DNA from: Tamarix chinensis
Lineage: Eukaryota; Streptophyta; Magnoliopsida; Caryophyllales; Tamaricaceae
Length of the DNA stretch: 64,000 bases
Direction of reading: 5' to 3'
Assembly (NCBI GenBank): GCA_030549775.1
Contig: CM060174.1
Location: 4,662,891-4,726,890 of the forward strand
Part shown: piece by piece, positions 36,117 through 50,450 of the stretch
How positions within the stretch are numbered: position 1 is the stretch's first letter
How the letters are laid out: each line of letters starts with the position of its first letter
Translations under genes and position numbers: made by a program
The notes under the pieces: generated by a model
The model's database searches: none
Told to the model about the DNA's origin: nothing
The model's input: only the letters and a program-made list of their open reading frames with translations

Positions 36117-36470
36117 CTAGACCGATTCACTAACGAATACTAGTGGCCAGGAGCCAGGGGTGCCCTAGAGACCAATCCATCCGCAAATAATACTGGTCAA
36201 GAGTATTCTGTTGTGTATGTTTCTGGTCCACCGGCTATAATAGTGGGAAATTCCATGTTCAAAAAACCAAACATAATTATGATAAGACATGGGAAAGACA
36301 CTAAGTATTTACAGTGAGACACAATGAAAGTTGGGGCTAGACCGGTCCACGGGCAAATAATAGTGGTCAAGAGCACTTTTCCCTAGAGATTGATCCACCG
36401 ACAATAATAGTGGTCAGGAACATTCTATCTTGTATGTTTTCGGTCTACCGACTATAATAGTTGGATTCTT
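36117..36470 (+). repeat. CCGGTCCACCGG repeats in LTR, 3 + 3 units
   Basis: Six diverged units at about 36119, 36172, 36222, 36340, 36389 and 36438, with the same spacer between the third and fourth as in the left-hand copies. Point changes have eroded many CCGG sites. Confidence 0.72.
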
Positions 36471-37168
36471 GCACTCGTATGGATTGATAATCAACATGGT
36501 GTGATTTGAGTATTAATTAGAGATTTAAAGAATATTATTATCTTGATTATACCTCGACCTTTATTATCTGTATTGTTTGTAAGCTGTTTATATGATCATG
36601 CTTATGTTATATGGTTTTGTGTGTTGGCCTTAGATGCATGGTTACCTTGTTTATTACGTAGCGTAATGACCACTCGTTTCATGGGTGCTACTCATTCCCA
36701 TGAGGAGAGGGCCCTGCTGAGTTTGTGTAGGTAAGAGATGCTATTTTCAATGATTATGAAGCATTAGGTGGGGATGAGAGTTGAGCTTGGACTTGGCCTG
36801 GGGACCGAGAGTGACTTGGCTGGATTTTGTTTTTACTATTCATTTATTTTGTATCGGTTTACTTCAGACTTGTTTTATCCTTTTTGGGAAATTTAATTAT
36901 GCACTCTTAGATTGTAAAATCTTTTACGCGTATTCTAATTTTCGTATTATGAATGTTTCAGTACTTTTATGAATTCTTGCTTTAAGCTTGACTAATGATT
37001 GACGATAATTTTTCTTTAGCCTTGTGGTGAGTACAAGACTGGCCGGGGGTCGGGCTTATACTTATCACGGCAGTAATATCCCCAAAATTTACAGTTTTAT
37101 TTTTCTTGCTTCCATTGTATCTTTTAATAAAACAAAATATTTCAGTAGTGAATTTTGGGGATGTTACA

Positions 37169-40100
37169 CCGTACTAAGTAAGGTGACAATACAGTAGTGT
37201 AAAGGATACAGATAATTATATGAATTCAAAAAACAATAAGCATACATGTGAGGTACATTAAATACTGTAGGGTAATTATTGATCCATATCTCATTATTAG
37301 ATAAAACATAATCCATTCTTTTATTAACGTTGATTTTAAGGATCTCAATATTCTTAAACTAGTGGAACAATCTAAAACACCTCTCTAGGACAACACACTT
37401 GAGCCACTATTATCATGCAGTGTAACTGACTTGACACCTTTCAAGGAAAAAGACACCTAAGTCACTATTCTTAAACTGGTGGATCAGTCTAGAGCACATC
37501 TCAAGGACAATACACCTGAGCTACTATGATCATCTGGTGGAACAAACCCAACACTTAGGTCTTGACTCACGTTATCTTAGAATTCAAATCATTAATGTCT
37601 TATCTATCAGTTTCTTATCTCGAATTATATCATAATTCACGTTGACTTTAGGGTGCCACTATTCTTAATCCATTGGAATAGACTAATGCATATCTCAGGA
37701 AAAAATACTCTCGATCCATGATTATCAATTGGTGGAATGGACCCATAAAACACCTTAGCCTGACTCGCATGATCTTCCACTTTAATTGATTAATATATTA
37801 GTCATGATTTATATTATAGGTAATAACACATAGTTAAACCAATTAAATCACAATCACATTGATACTAAGGCCATTCTCAAGGGTTAAGATGCATAAACTT
37901 TCTAAGAATCCCTAATTTCACTTTTTAGGCATAACTTCTCATCTGTTGCTCTTTTATCCACCATATTTATTATCACGACTTAAAATAACAACAACAACAA
38001 CAACAACAATAACTTACTCAAAATTCAAGGCTTAACTCTAATGTCTTATACATGTGATAATAACCCTACCTTAAAAAATTACTATTCATGAGGCTTACAA
38101 AACCCTAAGTTCATAAGTACGTTATAGCTTTTTTGTTAATGATTATATGACTACCAAACTCAATATACATTACTAAAATACCAATATTAATAATATATCT
38201 GAAATTCATGGTATAAATCTAGTGTTTCACACATGTGATAATAACGTTCCCTTTTTAGGGTTAATATTCCCAAATTTATCCATTTTCTCATTTTGTGAGA
38301 CTTATGTCATTCATGATTACTCCTAAAATTTCCTATGATCTCCTTAGCATATTTTAAATCATATACCGCATTAAAAATACTATATTTCTTATATTAAACC
38401 TATATTGACTAGACTGTCCTTAAAAATAACTAAATGTCCTTATTTTATGAAAACCTTGTATGCTTGGTATCATTATTTTCAAATCCTTCATTTATCACTA
38501 TAAATATTACATGAAATCATTTTCCCATGTGCCATAATTTATTAATCCCAGATTACAACACATATCATACTGATCCTCTTAGGGTTCTCCAAATATTAAT
38601 TACCATAACGATATTGTATGATTCTCAACTTACTCATTTCCATCACATAATATCATATTCTCATATCATCACATAAAGAAAAGGAATTTATCAACATAAT
38701 TATAATAACATGATAATACACATAGTTAAACATATCACTTAGCACATAAACCCTAGACTACAACTAGTATCCTTATAGAATAAACGTTGATCTCTATGCA
38801 CGTATCATATTTTTCCTCCTCCAAAACCTCCCAAAAATCACCTAAAAACCATAATAAAACACCATTAGAACTTAATTATATAATTAAGGAATATATAAGG
38901 TAAATGAGAGTGAAAGATTGGAGCGAAAACCAAATCAAGGCTTGAAGGAAGTCTCGCCCAAAATTTATGTAACAAGGAGGGCTAGTTGAAGTGGTAAGAT
39001 AAGGGAGGTAACAATGAAAACTTCTATCATTGCTATAGACTGTGCAGTGGTGCAAAGTGCCAAAGAGTGGGGGTGAGGATCAACTAGTGGTGCCAAAGCT
39101 AGGTGGGATGTTTTTGGTTGGTTTTGTCGAAGAGGTTGGGGTTTTTTTGGTGGATATGGCGAGAGCTAAGGGGTGTGGCTTTGGTTGTGTATGTTGCAAC
39201 TAGGAGGCTGGTTTGTGTTGGGATTTCCGGTGCACAAGGGGAGGAGAGAAAGTGAAAGGTTGTGGTGAGTTTGGCCAAAGGGAGCAAAAGGACTTCGGTG
39301 AAAATGGCCGGTGGTGGAGGGTTTGTTGTGGTGATTTTTTTGAAGGAAAAGGATAGGGAATGGTGGGTTTTGACAGTCCAAGGGGGTGTTATGGTGATTT
39401 TGTCCAGTGGTGAAGGTGAAGAAATGGTGAAAGGTGCCGGTGCTTGGGGGTGGTGTTGGTGGGTTGCTTTTGCGATGGCAAGGAGGAGGGAAAGGAGGGG
39501 AGTAAGGCTGCATTACGTAGGGGTTTTTCGACTTAAAAAAGGAGGGAGAAGATTTTTAGTTAAGGGAATTTTGTGTTATATATATACATACATGCACAAG
39601 AGGAGGTGGGATGATCAGGCAAGGTTTGTCAACACAAACCCTCATGCGTAGGGAGTGGAGGTGGGAATTGATAGGGTAGGGAGTAGACCATGACAGGAGA
39701 TATGGTATAGGGTATGGTTGGGGATGATTTCATGAAGGACGAAGAGGAGAAGAAAGGAAAAAGGGGTCGGTAGATAGGGGGAAAAAAGGAAGAGAAAAAG
39801 AAGAGGGATAAAGGAAAAGGAAAAAAAAGAAATTAGGTTTGGTTTTAGAATTAGAATTAGGTTAAACTTATTCATGTTAGGGTATTAAGATGAATTTAAT
39901 TAACAACCATCCAGGGTTGGCTTTTGGTTAAAAATATTAATAACCCATAATAGAGATTAAGGTTAAGTGAAGAATTCAGTTTAAGGAGTTAGGATCAAGT
40001 AGAAGTATTAGAATTTTGAGATTAGAATTAGGTTAAGATACTAATTTCTTCAAAGTTTTAAAGAATCATAAGTGTTATTTTAAAATTGAAAATAATTTAT

Positions 40101-40300
40101 TAAATTTATGAAAAAAATTTATAATAAGCCAAAATTTCAAATATCTCAAATTGATTCTATAAATTCCTCAAAAGAATTAAGTAAATATTTTTATTACAAT
40201 AGAATCTATATATGAATTTTATTTCAACTCTTATTTTCTTGTCTAGGGATTCCAAGAATATGTTAGAGATTTTATGAATAATTTAGGTTTTCTTTCACTT
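37169..40300 (-). mobile_element. Reverse-oriented family LTR, remainder (right of insertion)
   Basis: It resumes CGTACTAAGTAAGGTGAC, the reverse of GTTACCTTACTCAGTACG. Reversed repeat units built on CTATTCTTAAACTGGTGGA lie at 37360-37760. TTCCACTTTAATTGATTAAT at about 37783 is the reverse of the AATCATTTAAAGTGGAAG word. A G-rich block (39000-39540) mirrors the promoter block, with a possible TATATATA near 39576, and a purine tract at 39730-39835 mirrors the pyrimidine tract. The LTR start was not found, so the right limit is approximate. Gly/Pro-rich frames here are low-complexity translations. Confidence 0.6.
37983..38009. repeat. (AAC)n microsatellite
   Basis: About eight AAC units within the reversed LTR sequence. 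Confidence 0.8.
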
Positions 40301-43300
40301 TAAGAAAAATGAAGTTGTAGTAAATCTAAAAATTACTCTTTTTAAAAATGCTAGGAAAATTTTAATATTTTACTTAAAAATAGAATATTTAAGTATATAT
40401 TTTCAAATGTTAAATATTTCATAAATTTTCCTACAATTTTTAAGTTTTTATATAATTTTTTGAGTTTCCAAATAATTTTTGAATAAAAAAATTATTTTTT
40501 TTAATTTTTTAAATAAAGTTTAAATTTTAAGGATATTTCTTAAATATTTAAATTTAAGATGATTATTATTTTAAAAAGAATATAGATCTTACAAACACCT
40601 AATATGTTTTTATATTTTTTCCCCTAAAATTGTTTTAAAATATATTAGGATTTTTATAAAATTTTGGAAAATCATATACTATTTTAGATATTTTCGAATA
40701 TCAAAATATTATGGAATTATTTATTCAATTTTCCATTGCTAAAAAAATATTTAATTTATTTTTCTTCTAAGTTTTATAAAACTTTTTGAACAATATATAG
40801 ATACTTTTAAGAAATTATAGAATTTTAGAAATTTTAAGAGTTTATCTTAGTTTCTTTTAATAATGAAAAATATTCAAAAATCATCTCTATTATGTTGGAG
40901 TTTCTTAAAGGCCTAGATTTCTCTATGTCTTTTTTTTTATTATAAAAAATTCCTCCAATTTTTATAGTAATTTCAACTTTTATCGTTTTGACTAATTAAA
41001 ATTATTTTTCATTTAGCATATTGTGATGTATAAATTTATATTATTTAGATTTATTTATTATGATTTGTTTATAGTATACACAAATGTAATTGGGTATCAT
41101 TCAATCATATTAATAGATAAAGCACATAAATTTCAAAATGAATATTTCTTAAGAAAAAAACCAGAAACAATTTATGCCTAATTGAAAAAAATCCATCAAA
41201 TTAAACTGTATGCTGTTAATAGAAAAATTTCCATGCCTTAATGAGATTCATACCTCAATGTTTATATATATGACACTAATCTAGATAACTTAATATGAAT
41301 GCAATTATTTTATCATATAATATATATATTTGCCCAATTCAATTAGTTCATAAGTTGAAAAGGACTTGGTGTCTTTTCTCTTTACCTTTCCAAGTTTCGA
41401 TATATATAGCAATTCAAATGATATTAATAATAAGTTGAATTATTAGATATATACCTTAACGTTCTTATTTCTAAATTATTTTGAAGTGAATTGTTAAAAA
41501 ACTAAAAGAATAATTTTAGGGAGGTATTATTATAACCTATATTTTTAAAATCAAAATTTCAAAATTTATTTATAGTTTTATCAAAAATTGGCTTATATTT
41601 TTTTCTTCTATTTTTGACTTCTTATGAATTTGAGATAAATAGATAATAACGTTTCCCTATTAAAGGAAATTAATTTGTGTCATTTCATTTTCTTTAACAT
41701 TTTTCTTTTTTCTTTTTTTATTTCAATACTTTTTGATTCCCAAAAGTATTTAATAAAGTTTTCAATAGTTTAATGTATGGTTTTGTGGCAATATTTTATT
41801 TAAAGCTTTTTGAAAATCATTTATGAACTTCCAAATCTTGATATAATGATATTTAAAATTTAAGGACAACTTAGATAACGTTTCACTAAGTTTGTAAGTG
41901 TAACAAACACTTGTTTAGTAAAAAAAATATTAATTTCATCACAAGATGCTAGTGAAAATTTAATTCACTTTTATTTTTGTTCTTAGAATGATTGCATTTT
42001 ATTTATTTTATCTTCAATTACCATTCATTTTATAATTGAATTCATTTTAAATTTATCATTTGTTTTAACAACTTTATTTTATTAATTCATATATGACAAC
42101 AAATTTATTTGTCATGTGACAATTTCGTTTAAAAATTATATTTCCATTTTTGACATCATATTTGACTATATAATTTCTAGTTCTCTATTTACTATTTATG
42201 GTTTCATATTTATAAGTTACAAGTTAGTATTAAATTGCATTTAATGATTTACAATTCCAATTTCTTTCATCAAACTAAGACTTAGATATTATAATTTATT
42301 TTTCAATTATGGCTTTGTTTTTTATTAAAATTTTATTTTAAAGTCATATTTTACTTATGAGTAAAACCTTATCTTATCTTATAACTTCTCATATGAACAT
42401 AAATTTATTTTAATTATTTTAATCTTCAAAATTTAATTCATTTTTAGGATTTAATAAGGTTTCATTTTTAAGTTAGGACTTCGTTTCACAACTATAAACA
42501 ATCAAAGTTTTAAAATAAATATCTTGATGAAGCTTGTATGATTTCCAATTTGATAAATTGACTTATAAAAATAGTGTTTATATTATTTCTAAAAAAATTA
42601 AGAATGATAAACTACATGTATTTCAAATAAGTTATCAAAATTTATAATTTAGAGTTTTTACAACTTGTTTATGATTTTCTCTCTAAAATAATTTGTGACT
42701 AATATTTAAAAATTTCTCTAGAATTTTTAAAATGAATTTTAATAATTTTTGTAGCACTCTCATATCAATATGATATTAATATCTTTCAAATTAAAGTTTC
42801 CAAAGTTGATTTCTTCCAATTCCATTGTTTAACTCTTAAGAACTTCACTTGAAAAACTCACTAAATTTCCATTTGACATTTGATTTTGGAATAAAAAATA
42901 GTACTACATTGCATTTTAAATATTACTTCGATGTTAGATTACTATTTTTTATAAGTGATACAATTTATTTGATCGATAACATTAAGTGTCATTTGAAATT
43001 TTTTAAGTGAAGAAATGAGTTTTATTATTTAATTTTTTGATTAATGTTATTACGATATCTTCTTGCAGATTTTGCTTTTGGCATGCCTTGCTTGTCATTT
43101 GTTAGCCTTTTGTAAATATTTAATTTATTTTAATAAGATAATTGTGGAAATATATCATTTTATTTATGACAAATAATAAAATATTATTATTTTTTATAAA
43201 GAAACTACATTTTATTCAGTTGTGTTGGATTCCACTAAATTATATCAACATTTTAAAGATATTAGTATTAGGCATGGCTTTTGAGTCAGATATTTTTCCA

Positions 43301-43490
43301 TATCAAACAAATGTATTGGCATTTAAGTCAATTGTTTTGTCTAATACTTTACGCTAAGCCTTGTTTGGCTTCTAATGTTTTTGAAGCTTTAATCTATTTA
43401 TATTTTTGGTTAAAAGTCATTATTTTGGTATTTATTTTTATCCAATTGAATATACCTTGGAAATAAATTTATAATATCTATTTTAGTCCA
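40300..43490. other. Very AT-rich desert
   Basis: About 3.2 kb of AT-rich DNA with no motif, repeat array, element end or credible open frame. It probably includes decayed LTR head sequence at its left side. Confidence 0.5.
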
Positions 43491-45752
43491 TAAAAATTTA
43501 TTTGGCACCTAGCGGATTAGCTTATTGCCCGAATATCCCACAATTTTTTAACTTTCTAGTGTATTTTAACCCTTAAAGTACCTACCTTCTAAAAGTTAAA
43601 TATAATATACATTATAGCATAATGTCAAGTATTGACTTCTTTACTGAGCTAAAATATATGTCGCCTTAGGCTTTCCTCACTTCTTAAAACACTAAGTTAG
43701 CCTTCCTTCTTCTAGTGTACTAAACACTTAGACAAAAGATACTTTTAAGAGTACAAGTCCAAGCACTTCATAAGAGAAATCAAGAGAGAACTTTTAGGGA
43801 GAGAGAAAAGTATGTTTTATAGAAAGAGAAGCTATGAGTATAACTCTTTCTGGATGATCTCCAAATGACTCCACCCCCTCTAATTATAAGTGAAGCTCCA
43901 CTCCTTCCAAGAAGATTCTAGAGACATACCTAATGGATCTCTCTAGAATAGCCCAATAAGCCTTCTAAGGTTTCTAGAAGAATCCATTAGGGCTTTTGGA
44001 AGAGCCCACTAGGTTTTTTAGAGTGCTCAGTTAGGGTTTCTAGAATTCTCTATACTTATTAATACAAGTGTAGATGGATCTAGAGACATCCACTTCTATA
44101 ACCATCTAAGAGAGTGTAGAATCTTATATATCTCTTTACATTTAGCTAGACTTCACTAGAACATTATAGATTATTCAGGAACTCCATGGAACCTCATCGT
44201 AAGTCTCAATGCGGGTCGTGATAATAAGCCCTCAAATCCATGGAACAAAATTCTCTTTGATATTTTTTCCCTTGATTTCATTGAATTTTCTACTCTTAAA
44301 GCTACATAACATGGATCTCATTCTTAGACCTTCATCACCCCTTGGTGTTAGCCTTATCTTACTCATAAAATTGTATGACGACCTCTTGCTTGATTCTCTT
44401 CCACTTGCTCTCATTACTTTCTTTGTTTTTATATGCTTGAAATGTTCTAAAAATTAAAAATAATCTTGTGCTAAATTGCTTATTTGATTTAATTTATAGG
44501 TGAGTGTAGCCTAAAAGAGACCTAGAAACATTTCTTCTCCCCCTCCCTCCCTCCTTATTTTCGCGTTCCTTAAAACACCCCTTCTCTATTTTAATCCCTA
44601 ATATTACATTCACATTCCATTTTTCTATCTATTATTTACTTTAACTAAAGGCTTATTAATATTCTATTAAAGGTGAAGATTTTTTATTCCACTTTTCTTT
44701 CATTCATTGATTTTCAAGAAAAGGGTGGTAAACTTTTTTTTTTCACTTTCCTGTACTTTATTTTAAGTATGCTAAGAGTTTTCTTAATAAGGTTTAGTTG
44801 TTTGTTTTTAAAAGCTAATTTAGATTCTAAGGAGGAGGGTTTGCAAAGTTAGGTTTCTTTACTTCTTTATTTTTCTACTCTAAGTAAACTCATCCAGACA
44901 CTTAGAAGATAGAGAATTATGTGATATTATGTTTATGTCTTACTATGTTTAAAATTGAACTATCTATACTATTTCTAACAAGATGATGTAAGCATCTTCT
45001 TTGTGACAAATATATGTAAGAGAATAAATCCTATTTAGTATATAGAGTACATGATTATGTGAGCCCTTGTATTTTAGCATGAAAGTATGTAATACACAGA
45101 CTTTTATGTGAATATGGTGATCGATATAATCATGTAAAGTGTTAAATGACATGAAAATAAAGTTATAGCAATATGCATTTTGGTCATGTTGAGAGATTTT
45201 TATGAAATCTCATATATTCTATTGAATTATTTGTGTGCTTTACTTAAATTTTTATACATGGTGTGCTTGGATCTAAGCTTGTTTAGGGTGAGTAACACGT
45301 GATAGATATAATTTTTTTTTTGTGATTTAAAAGGTATTTACATTTTACTTATATTCTATAATTTCTCTAGAATTTTTGTTAAAATTATGTAGTGTTGTTT
45401 TGAGTATTAAAAACAGGTTTTATATGGTGTATTAGATATAGAAGTATGAGGATTTTGTGTGAAAAATAGTTTTAAAGTCAACCAAGGGCATTTTAGCCTT
45501 TTTTTTTTTAAATTTTGAAATGTTTTTAGTATGATCATTTTATTAAAAAAATGATTATCTTGATGTTATAAAGCCTTGGTAAGAATTTTATATGATTATA
45601 ATATATTTTGGCATTAAAATGCTCGAAAAAGAAATTAATTTCATATAAAGGATAAAATGGTTAAAAGTAGCAAAGTATGTGTAAATATAAATAATGTGGC
45701 TTAGGTTAACTTCTAGTTGACTTTCACTTCACCTTTTATATTTGGGTATTGA
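43491..45752. other. Unclassified DNA, possibly decayed LTR sequence
   Basis: At 43920-44110 there are recurring TCTAGA-rich words (GGTTTCTAGAA, TCTAGAGACATCC) and AGCCCAATAAGCC/GAGCCCACTAGG repeats, a look common in retrotransposon LTRs. A pyrimidine-rich stretch lies at 44535-44590. No termini were found and no gene is supported. Confidence 0.35.
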
Positions 45753-46315
45753 TGTAATACCCCCCCTTTTTTTATATAAATTTTACTTTTTATAGATATT
45801 ATTTTCATAAGAAAAAATTTATAAATTTATTTTCCATGATTTACATAAGATGGTATTACTTTCCCAAATTACCATAATCTATTTTTGATACTAGAAGCTT
45901 TTTATAGAGCTAATTTATGCTATATTAATTTTCTAAGCCTTATTACATATTCACCTTCCCTTTGTCTAATTTCGTTCTATCAATATTATTTAGACCTTCT
46001 CAATATTGTTAATGCATTAAAATGATTTGTCAGGTAATATTAGTATAAGTTATTTACAAGCATTTTTATTAGTTCTTTTTAAGTCTTAGCATAAATTTAA
46101 GGAGACAAACCCATTAGCCACTGTAGAAGTTTCGACCTCGATATCATTGGACGGATTTCTAATCACATCAGACATGTTTTGTAACATTTTTTTCTTAATA
46201 ATTAGATAATAATGAAGAAAAAAAAGATTTAAATGATAACAATAATATTAATAATATAAATTACAGTAGTAATAATAGTAATAATACATATTACAACAAT
46301 AACAACTATGACAAT
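45753..46315 (+). mobile_element. Possible start of a diverged LTR
   Basis: TGTAATACCCCCCCTTTTTTT at 45753 is followed by an AT-rich stretch (ATTTTCATAAGAAAAAATTT) resembling the head of the 5-kb family. No other module follows, so this is only a candidate. Confidence 0.3.
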
Positions 46316-46329
46316 GACAACAATACTAG

Positions 46330-46443
46330 TGACAATAACAACAACAACAAGAGGCAACATCATAAACCTCACTCAATATGTCTTTTCAACAATAACAACA
46401 ACAAGAAGAAGCAACATCATAAACCTCATTCTATATGTCTTTT
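46330..46443. repeat. Tandem duplication of about 57 bp
   Basis: Two units each contain ACAATAACAACAACAA, GCAACATCATAAACCTCA and ATATGTCTTTT; the second starts near 46387. They differ at a few positions. Confidence 0.75.
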
Positions 46444-46649
46444 TATGAGGGATGTTTCAAAAATTTGGGATTGAAAATTTTGATTCCATATCTAAATTTT
46501 TTTTATCCGATGTTCAAATTTGGTTTATGTTAACAGGGATATCTAACTTTTAGAATATAAGTTTCTCAACCAGATTTTCCAATTTGAAAAAAAAATATTT
46601 CGTATTTTATTAACTATTTCAATAACATATCATAATATTGTATTTTTGT

Positions 46650-49600
46650 AGTGTTGCATTTTAAAAATTTATTTTTTGAATTTAAAATTTAATAACAACA
46701 TTTTAACACTTTTTTTAGATAAAATAAAATTATAACACTAAAAAATTGCTACAATTTTTTTTTATTTTTAAGCTGAAAAATTAACATAATCTAGCGATTG
46801 TTGGTGCCACACTTAGCTCTAGTTTGGTCCATACTCTTATCGTACTAAGTGTAAGGTTAAAATGTTATGACAGATAAATCAAAACTTATGAAAATATATA
46901 TAGATAGTAAAAGACTTTAATAATTTAACATAATAACAAAGGACATAGTACATTCTCTAGATAATACAATGTAAAAGATAAGGGATATAAAAGAGATGAA
47001 GAATTCAAAAGAGATATTTAGAATCTAGGGTGCATAATGTATGCGACCTTGGATAGGTATAACTCCGCTTGGGGAACCTCCTCAAAGTCAGCAGAATCAT
47101 CATTATATACCTGTGACACAATATCCAGAAATGTGTAGTAATAGTACACATCTTGTACCGAGTAACACAACTATTTTAAAGAGATAATATTATGTACAAG
47201 GCCTATGCAAATAAAGTAATATAACATATAATAACATGCTTACATATATATGTCTATTGAGCAGGGTAAAACTCAACCATCAGTATAAAATAATGTAATA
47301 CAAATTTACGGATATATGAGATTAATTGATTATTATATTTTATTATCGTGATCACAACCAATATATCATATTAACTTGAGGGCGGATACTTGAAGAAACA
47401 ATAACAACTGATCTATTATTCCAACAATACTAGCCTTAGTTCACCCGCCTAGAAATGTAACCAGACCACCATATAATATGACACCTAATTACTTAAGTAT
47501 GCATATCCCCTATAGGTTTGAAATATATCGATACACCTATAGAGTAGAAGAGGGCTTCTCCGGACCTCGTAAGGCACTGAGATCACAGAATAGAAAACAC
47601 TAGAATGGTATCAAGTGAATACCAACCTAACTCAAATAGCTATTCTAAGTGGTACAAGTCCCGAATTAAGATTTTTCACTTTAAATGATTAATATTTTAT
47701 CAAAGATTTAGGTCAAACAAGAGCAAATACCATATAATATCACTTAATCATTTCCATGAACATAAATAAATTATTTTCTTAAATTATGTTATTATACATG
47801 CACTTGATCTATAGAGGAATCAAGGCCCAACCATTTAGAGCACAAATGCCCATTAACATACTATTAAAGCCCAATTGATTATATGAGGCATTAAAGCCCA
47901 AGGAAGATTATTAAGGCATTAAAGCCCAAGTCAGATTATTGAGGCGTTAAAGCCTAAGTTCCATGCCATGAAAGACCCAATAAAATTATATCTTAATGTA
48001 TATTAACTTTAAATATTCAAGACAATGATCAATAGCCAACATTTAAGTTAACCAAGGGTTTACTTATAAGACTGAATTAAATAACTAGTCTAAAAGTACA
48101 TAAAATGACTAAAATATCTTTAAGGTCCACTAATTACCTTAATATTAAGAAAGGTATATTTCATGGTAAAATAAGGATATTTACCAATTGGCTTATTAGA
48201 ATGAAATATAAATAGAACATCAATGTAACACACTAAGATTACTCAATGCACCTAAATTGTCTCTTTCTCCTTTTATTTTTCTTACTTAATCAATTATTTT
48301 AATTAAGGTATCTAGGTCTACTCATCAAATTTAACCCAAGTGTCAACTTATAAGTTTTATCTTATTTATTAATATAATATTCACTTAGTTCTCAAAATTT
48401 TTAAAATTACATGTAATGTCCATTATTGTCCTTATTCATTTAAAAATTACCTTAAACTTCTAAAATTCATAACTTATTCTAAATAATATCAAACCCTAAC
48501 ATATCATATACCCAATTTTATGTAAGAGACCCAATTATTATAATAGTACACTTAAAACTTAAAAAAACAATATTTGATGCCCAATATACCTATGTTCGAA
48601 TATGTCCAAACCTTAAATAAATTCATTTTAACAGTAAATGATCTAAAATTCATAACCTACCCTCTATACATTATTATAAATACAATGGAATAACTAGATA
48701 CATTTAAAACAACCAAAACTCACATAAATAACAAGGACGAGAGCTAAACAACCCTAATCCTATTATGTTCATCACTAATATATTAAATATTCATCATAAT
48801 TCTAATAAACGTTTAACACTACTCTATTAAATATTTATCATCTTTCTAGTAGATATAACAACATGTAAAAATCACACAATTTATCTTCTTTTTAAATTTT
48901 CATACTTAAACACACAAGATAGAAGCATACACATGTCATAAAATATTTTCCAAGACAATATTTTAGGCTTATAATTAAAATAAAGCTAATCATGCATGAA
49001 ATAACATATAAAACACCTAGCACAAAATCTTATTTCTAAAGGTTAGTCTAGTTACTAAAATTCCTAAGCTCCTTAGCAAATCTAAAATAAGGAATCTAGC
49101 AACTCCTTCTCCAACCCACTTGGTCACCTTCATGAATATAAGATTAAAAAGAGTTACATTAACCAATATTTATAATTATGTAAAAGGAAAGAAAAGAAAT
49201 GAAATGGAAGAGGTGGAATGATAAGATTACTCTTGAATATGGAGGCTCGGAAACTACCACCAAAACCATCAATTAATGATAGATAAATATTTTAGAGGGT
49301 TAATGGAAAGGAAAAAAAAGAGGAAGTAATGATGCAAGGCACGATTTTTCTATTGAAGCAATAAACAACAACATTAGCAATTTTGCAAGGAATGACCGAC
49401 AAGGAAGTTAAGAGAGGAAAAAGAAGAGGGTAGAGGCACGATTTTTTGGGTAAAAATGGTTCTTAGATGAATTATAACATTTAATGAACAAAACTGAGCA
49501 AGATTTAAAGGTAAAGAAACCAAGGTCGATGTGTGGTAGCTTTTGCAACTCACAAAAAAACAGCATTGCTACCATTGTGGAACTTGTTGGGAAGTGAAAG

Positions 49601-50058
49601 TTTGGTAAAGAATAAGCTTATTTATTTTGATTAATTAATTTACAAGAAAATCTAATAATGGGCACTTATTGCGAAAAATATGAATTGAATTCCAACAATC
49701 ATAAAATTTTATAAAAATGTCTGGAATAATCTTAAAAACTCAAATATGTAAAACTATTGGGTGTCAGAGTTGGTTTGAAATTCGATGGATGGAAATTAAG
49801 CGAAAACGAATAAGTCGCGAAAATGTATTTTTCCTTGAATGCACCAAACAAATAATTGGGGTTTCAAATTATCACGGATTGATGTAGAATATTTTTAGAA
49901 AACTAAATATATGAAAATATTTTGTCTCGGAACTTATTTGATGAACAACATATTAAAAATAACTAAAATCGTCTAATTGCGTGAACATATTATTTTTTAC
50001 AATTTAAAGATTCGGAAGGAGGGGTGAAATATAAATGAAAAAAGATATATGGAATTAG

Positions 50059-50128
<70 letters not shown>

Positions 50129-50450
50129 AAAGATGCATTACGAGATTAATAACATAAGGTAATTAGAGTTTAAGAGAATGACAAATTACAAAAACACTTG
50201 TATAAATATAGATATGAATATTACTATTAATATACAGTTTTCATTTTCATAAATTTCTTATAAAAGTTACTAAATTTTTTACAATAATAATTTTTATATG
50301 AATATTGATTATATCTAATGTTTACTCCATATTTGATATAAATTTTTAAATATCTAGTCTAAAAAATGAGTAGAGAGATTTTCATTTCGATGGATCCGCA
50401 TATATCAACTTTCTATGATATTAACTAATTAATAGACTCATGATTCACCA
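46650..50450 (-). mobile_element. Decayed reverse-oriented member of the 5-kb LTR family
   Basis: At 46798-46857, TTGGTGCCACACTTAG through CGTACTAAGTGTAAGG is the reverse of the CCTTAGCACTTGGTACC...CTCAGTGTGGTGGTAAC terminal module. TTTTTCACTTTAAATGATTAATATT at about 47672 is the reverse of the AATCATTTAAAGTGG word. A stretch at 47870-47960 repeats AGGCATTAAAGCCCAAG about three times. Purine-rich sequence near 49200-49450 mirrors the promoter block. Boundaries are uncertain and no gene was found. Confidence 0.45.
50062..50125. repeat. Long (TA)n microsatellite
   Basis: About 32 uninterrupted AT/TA units. A second run lies at 51184-51212. Confidence 0.95.

Larger units (their letters stand above)
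30961..37168 (+). mobile_element. Family LTR, 4.63 kb without its insertion
   Basis: It starts TGAAGTACCCCAAAACCAT and ends TTTTGGGGATGTTACA. Modules are the pyrimidine tract 31235-31315, GC-rich block 31320-32415 with TATAAATA, TTG/TTA block 32470-33060, island 33284-33317, CCGG repeats 36117-36470 and terminal inverted repeat 37074-37166. A different LTR (34056-35628) interrupts it. Flanks TACGT (30956-30960) and CCGT (37169-37172) are an imperfect target duplication, but the reversed host LTR clearly continues on both sides. No internal retroelement region is present, so it is most likely a solo LTR. Confidence 0.82.

Noticed and set aside
39166..39651. Pro-rich reverse frame and Gly/Val-rich forward frame on opposite strands
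   Set aside because: They are complementary readings of the reversed LTR promoter block, with no conserved domain.
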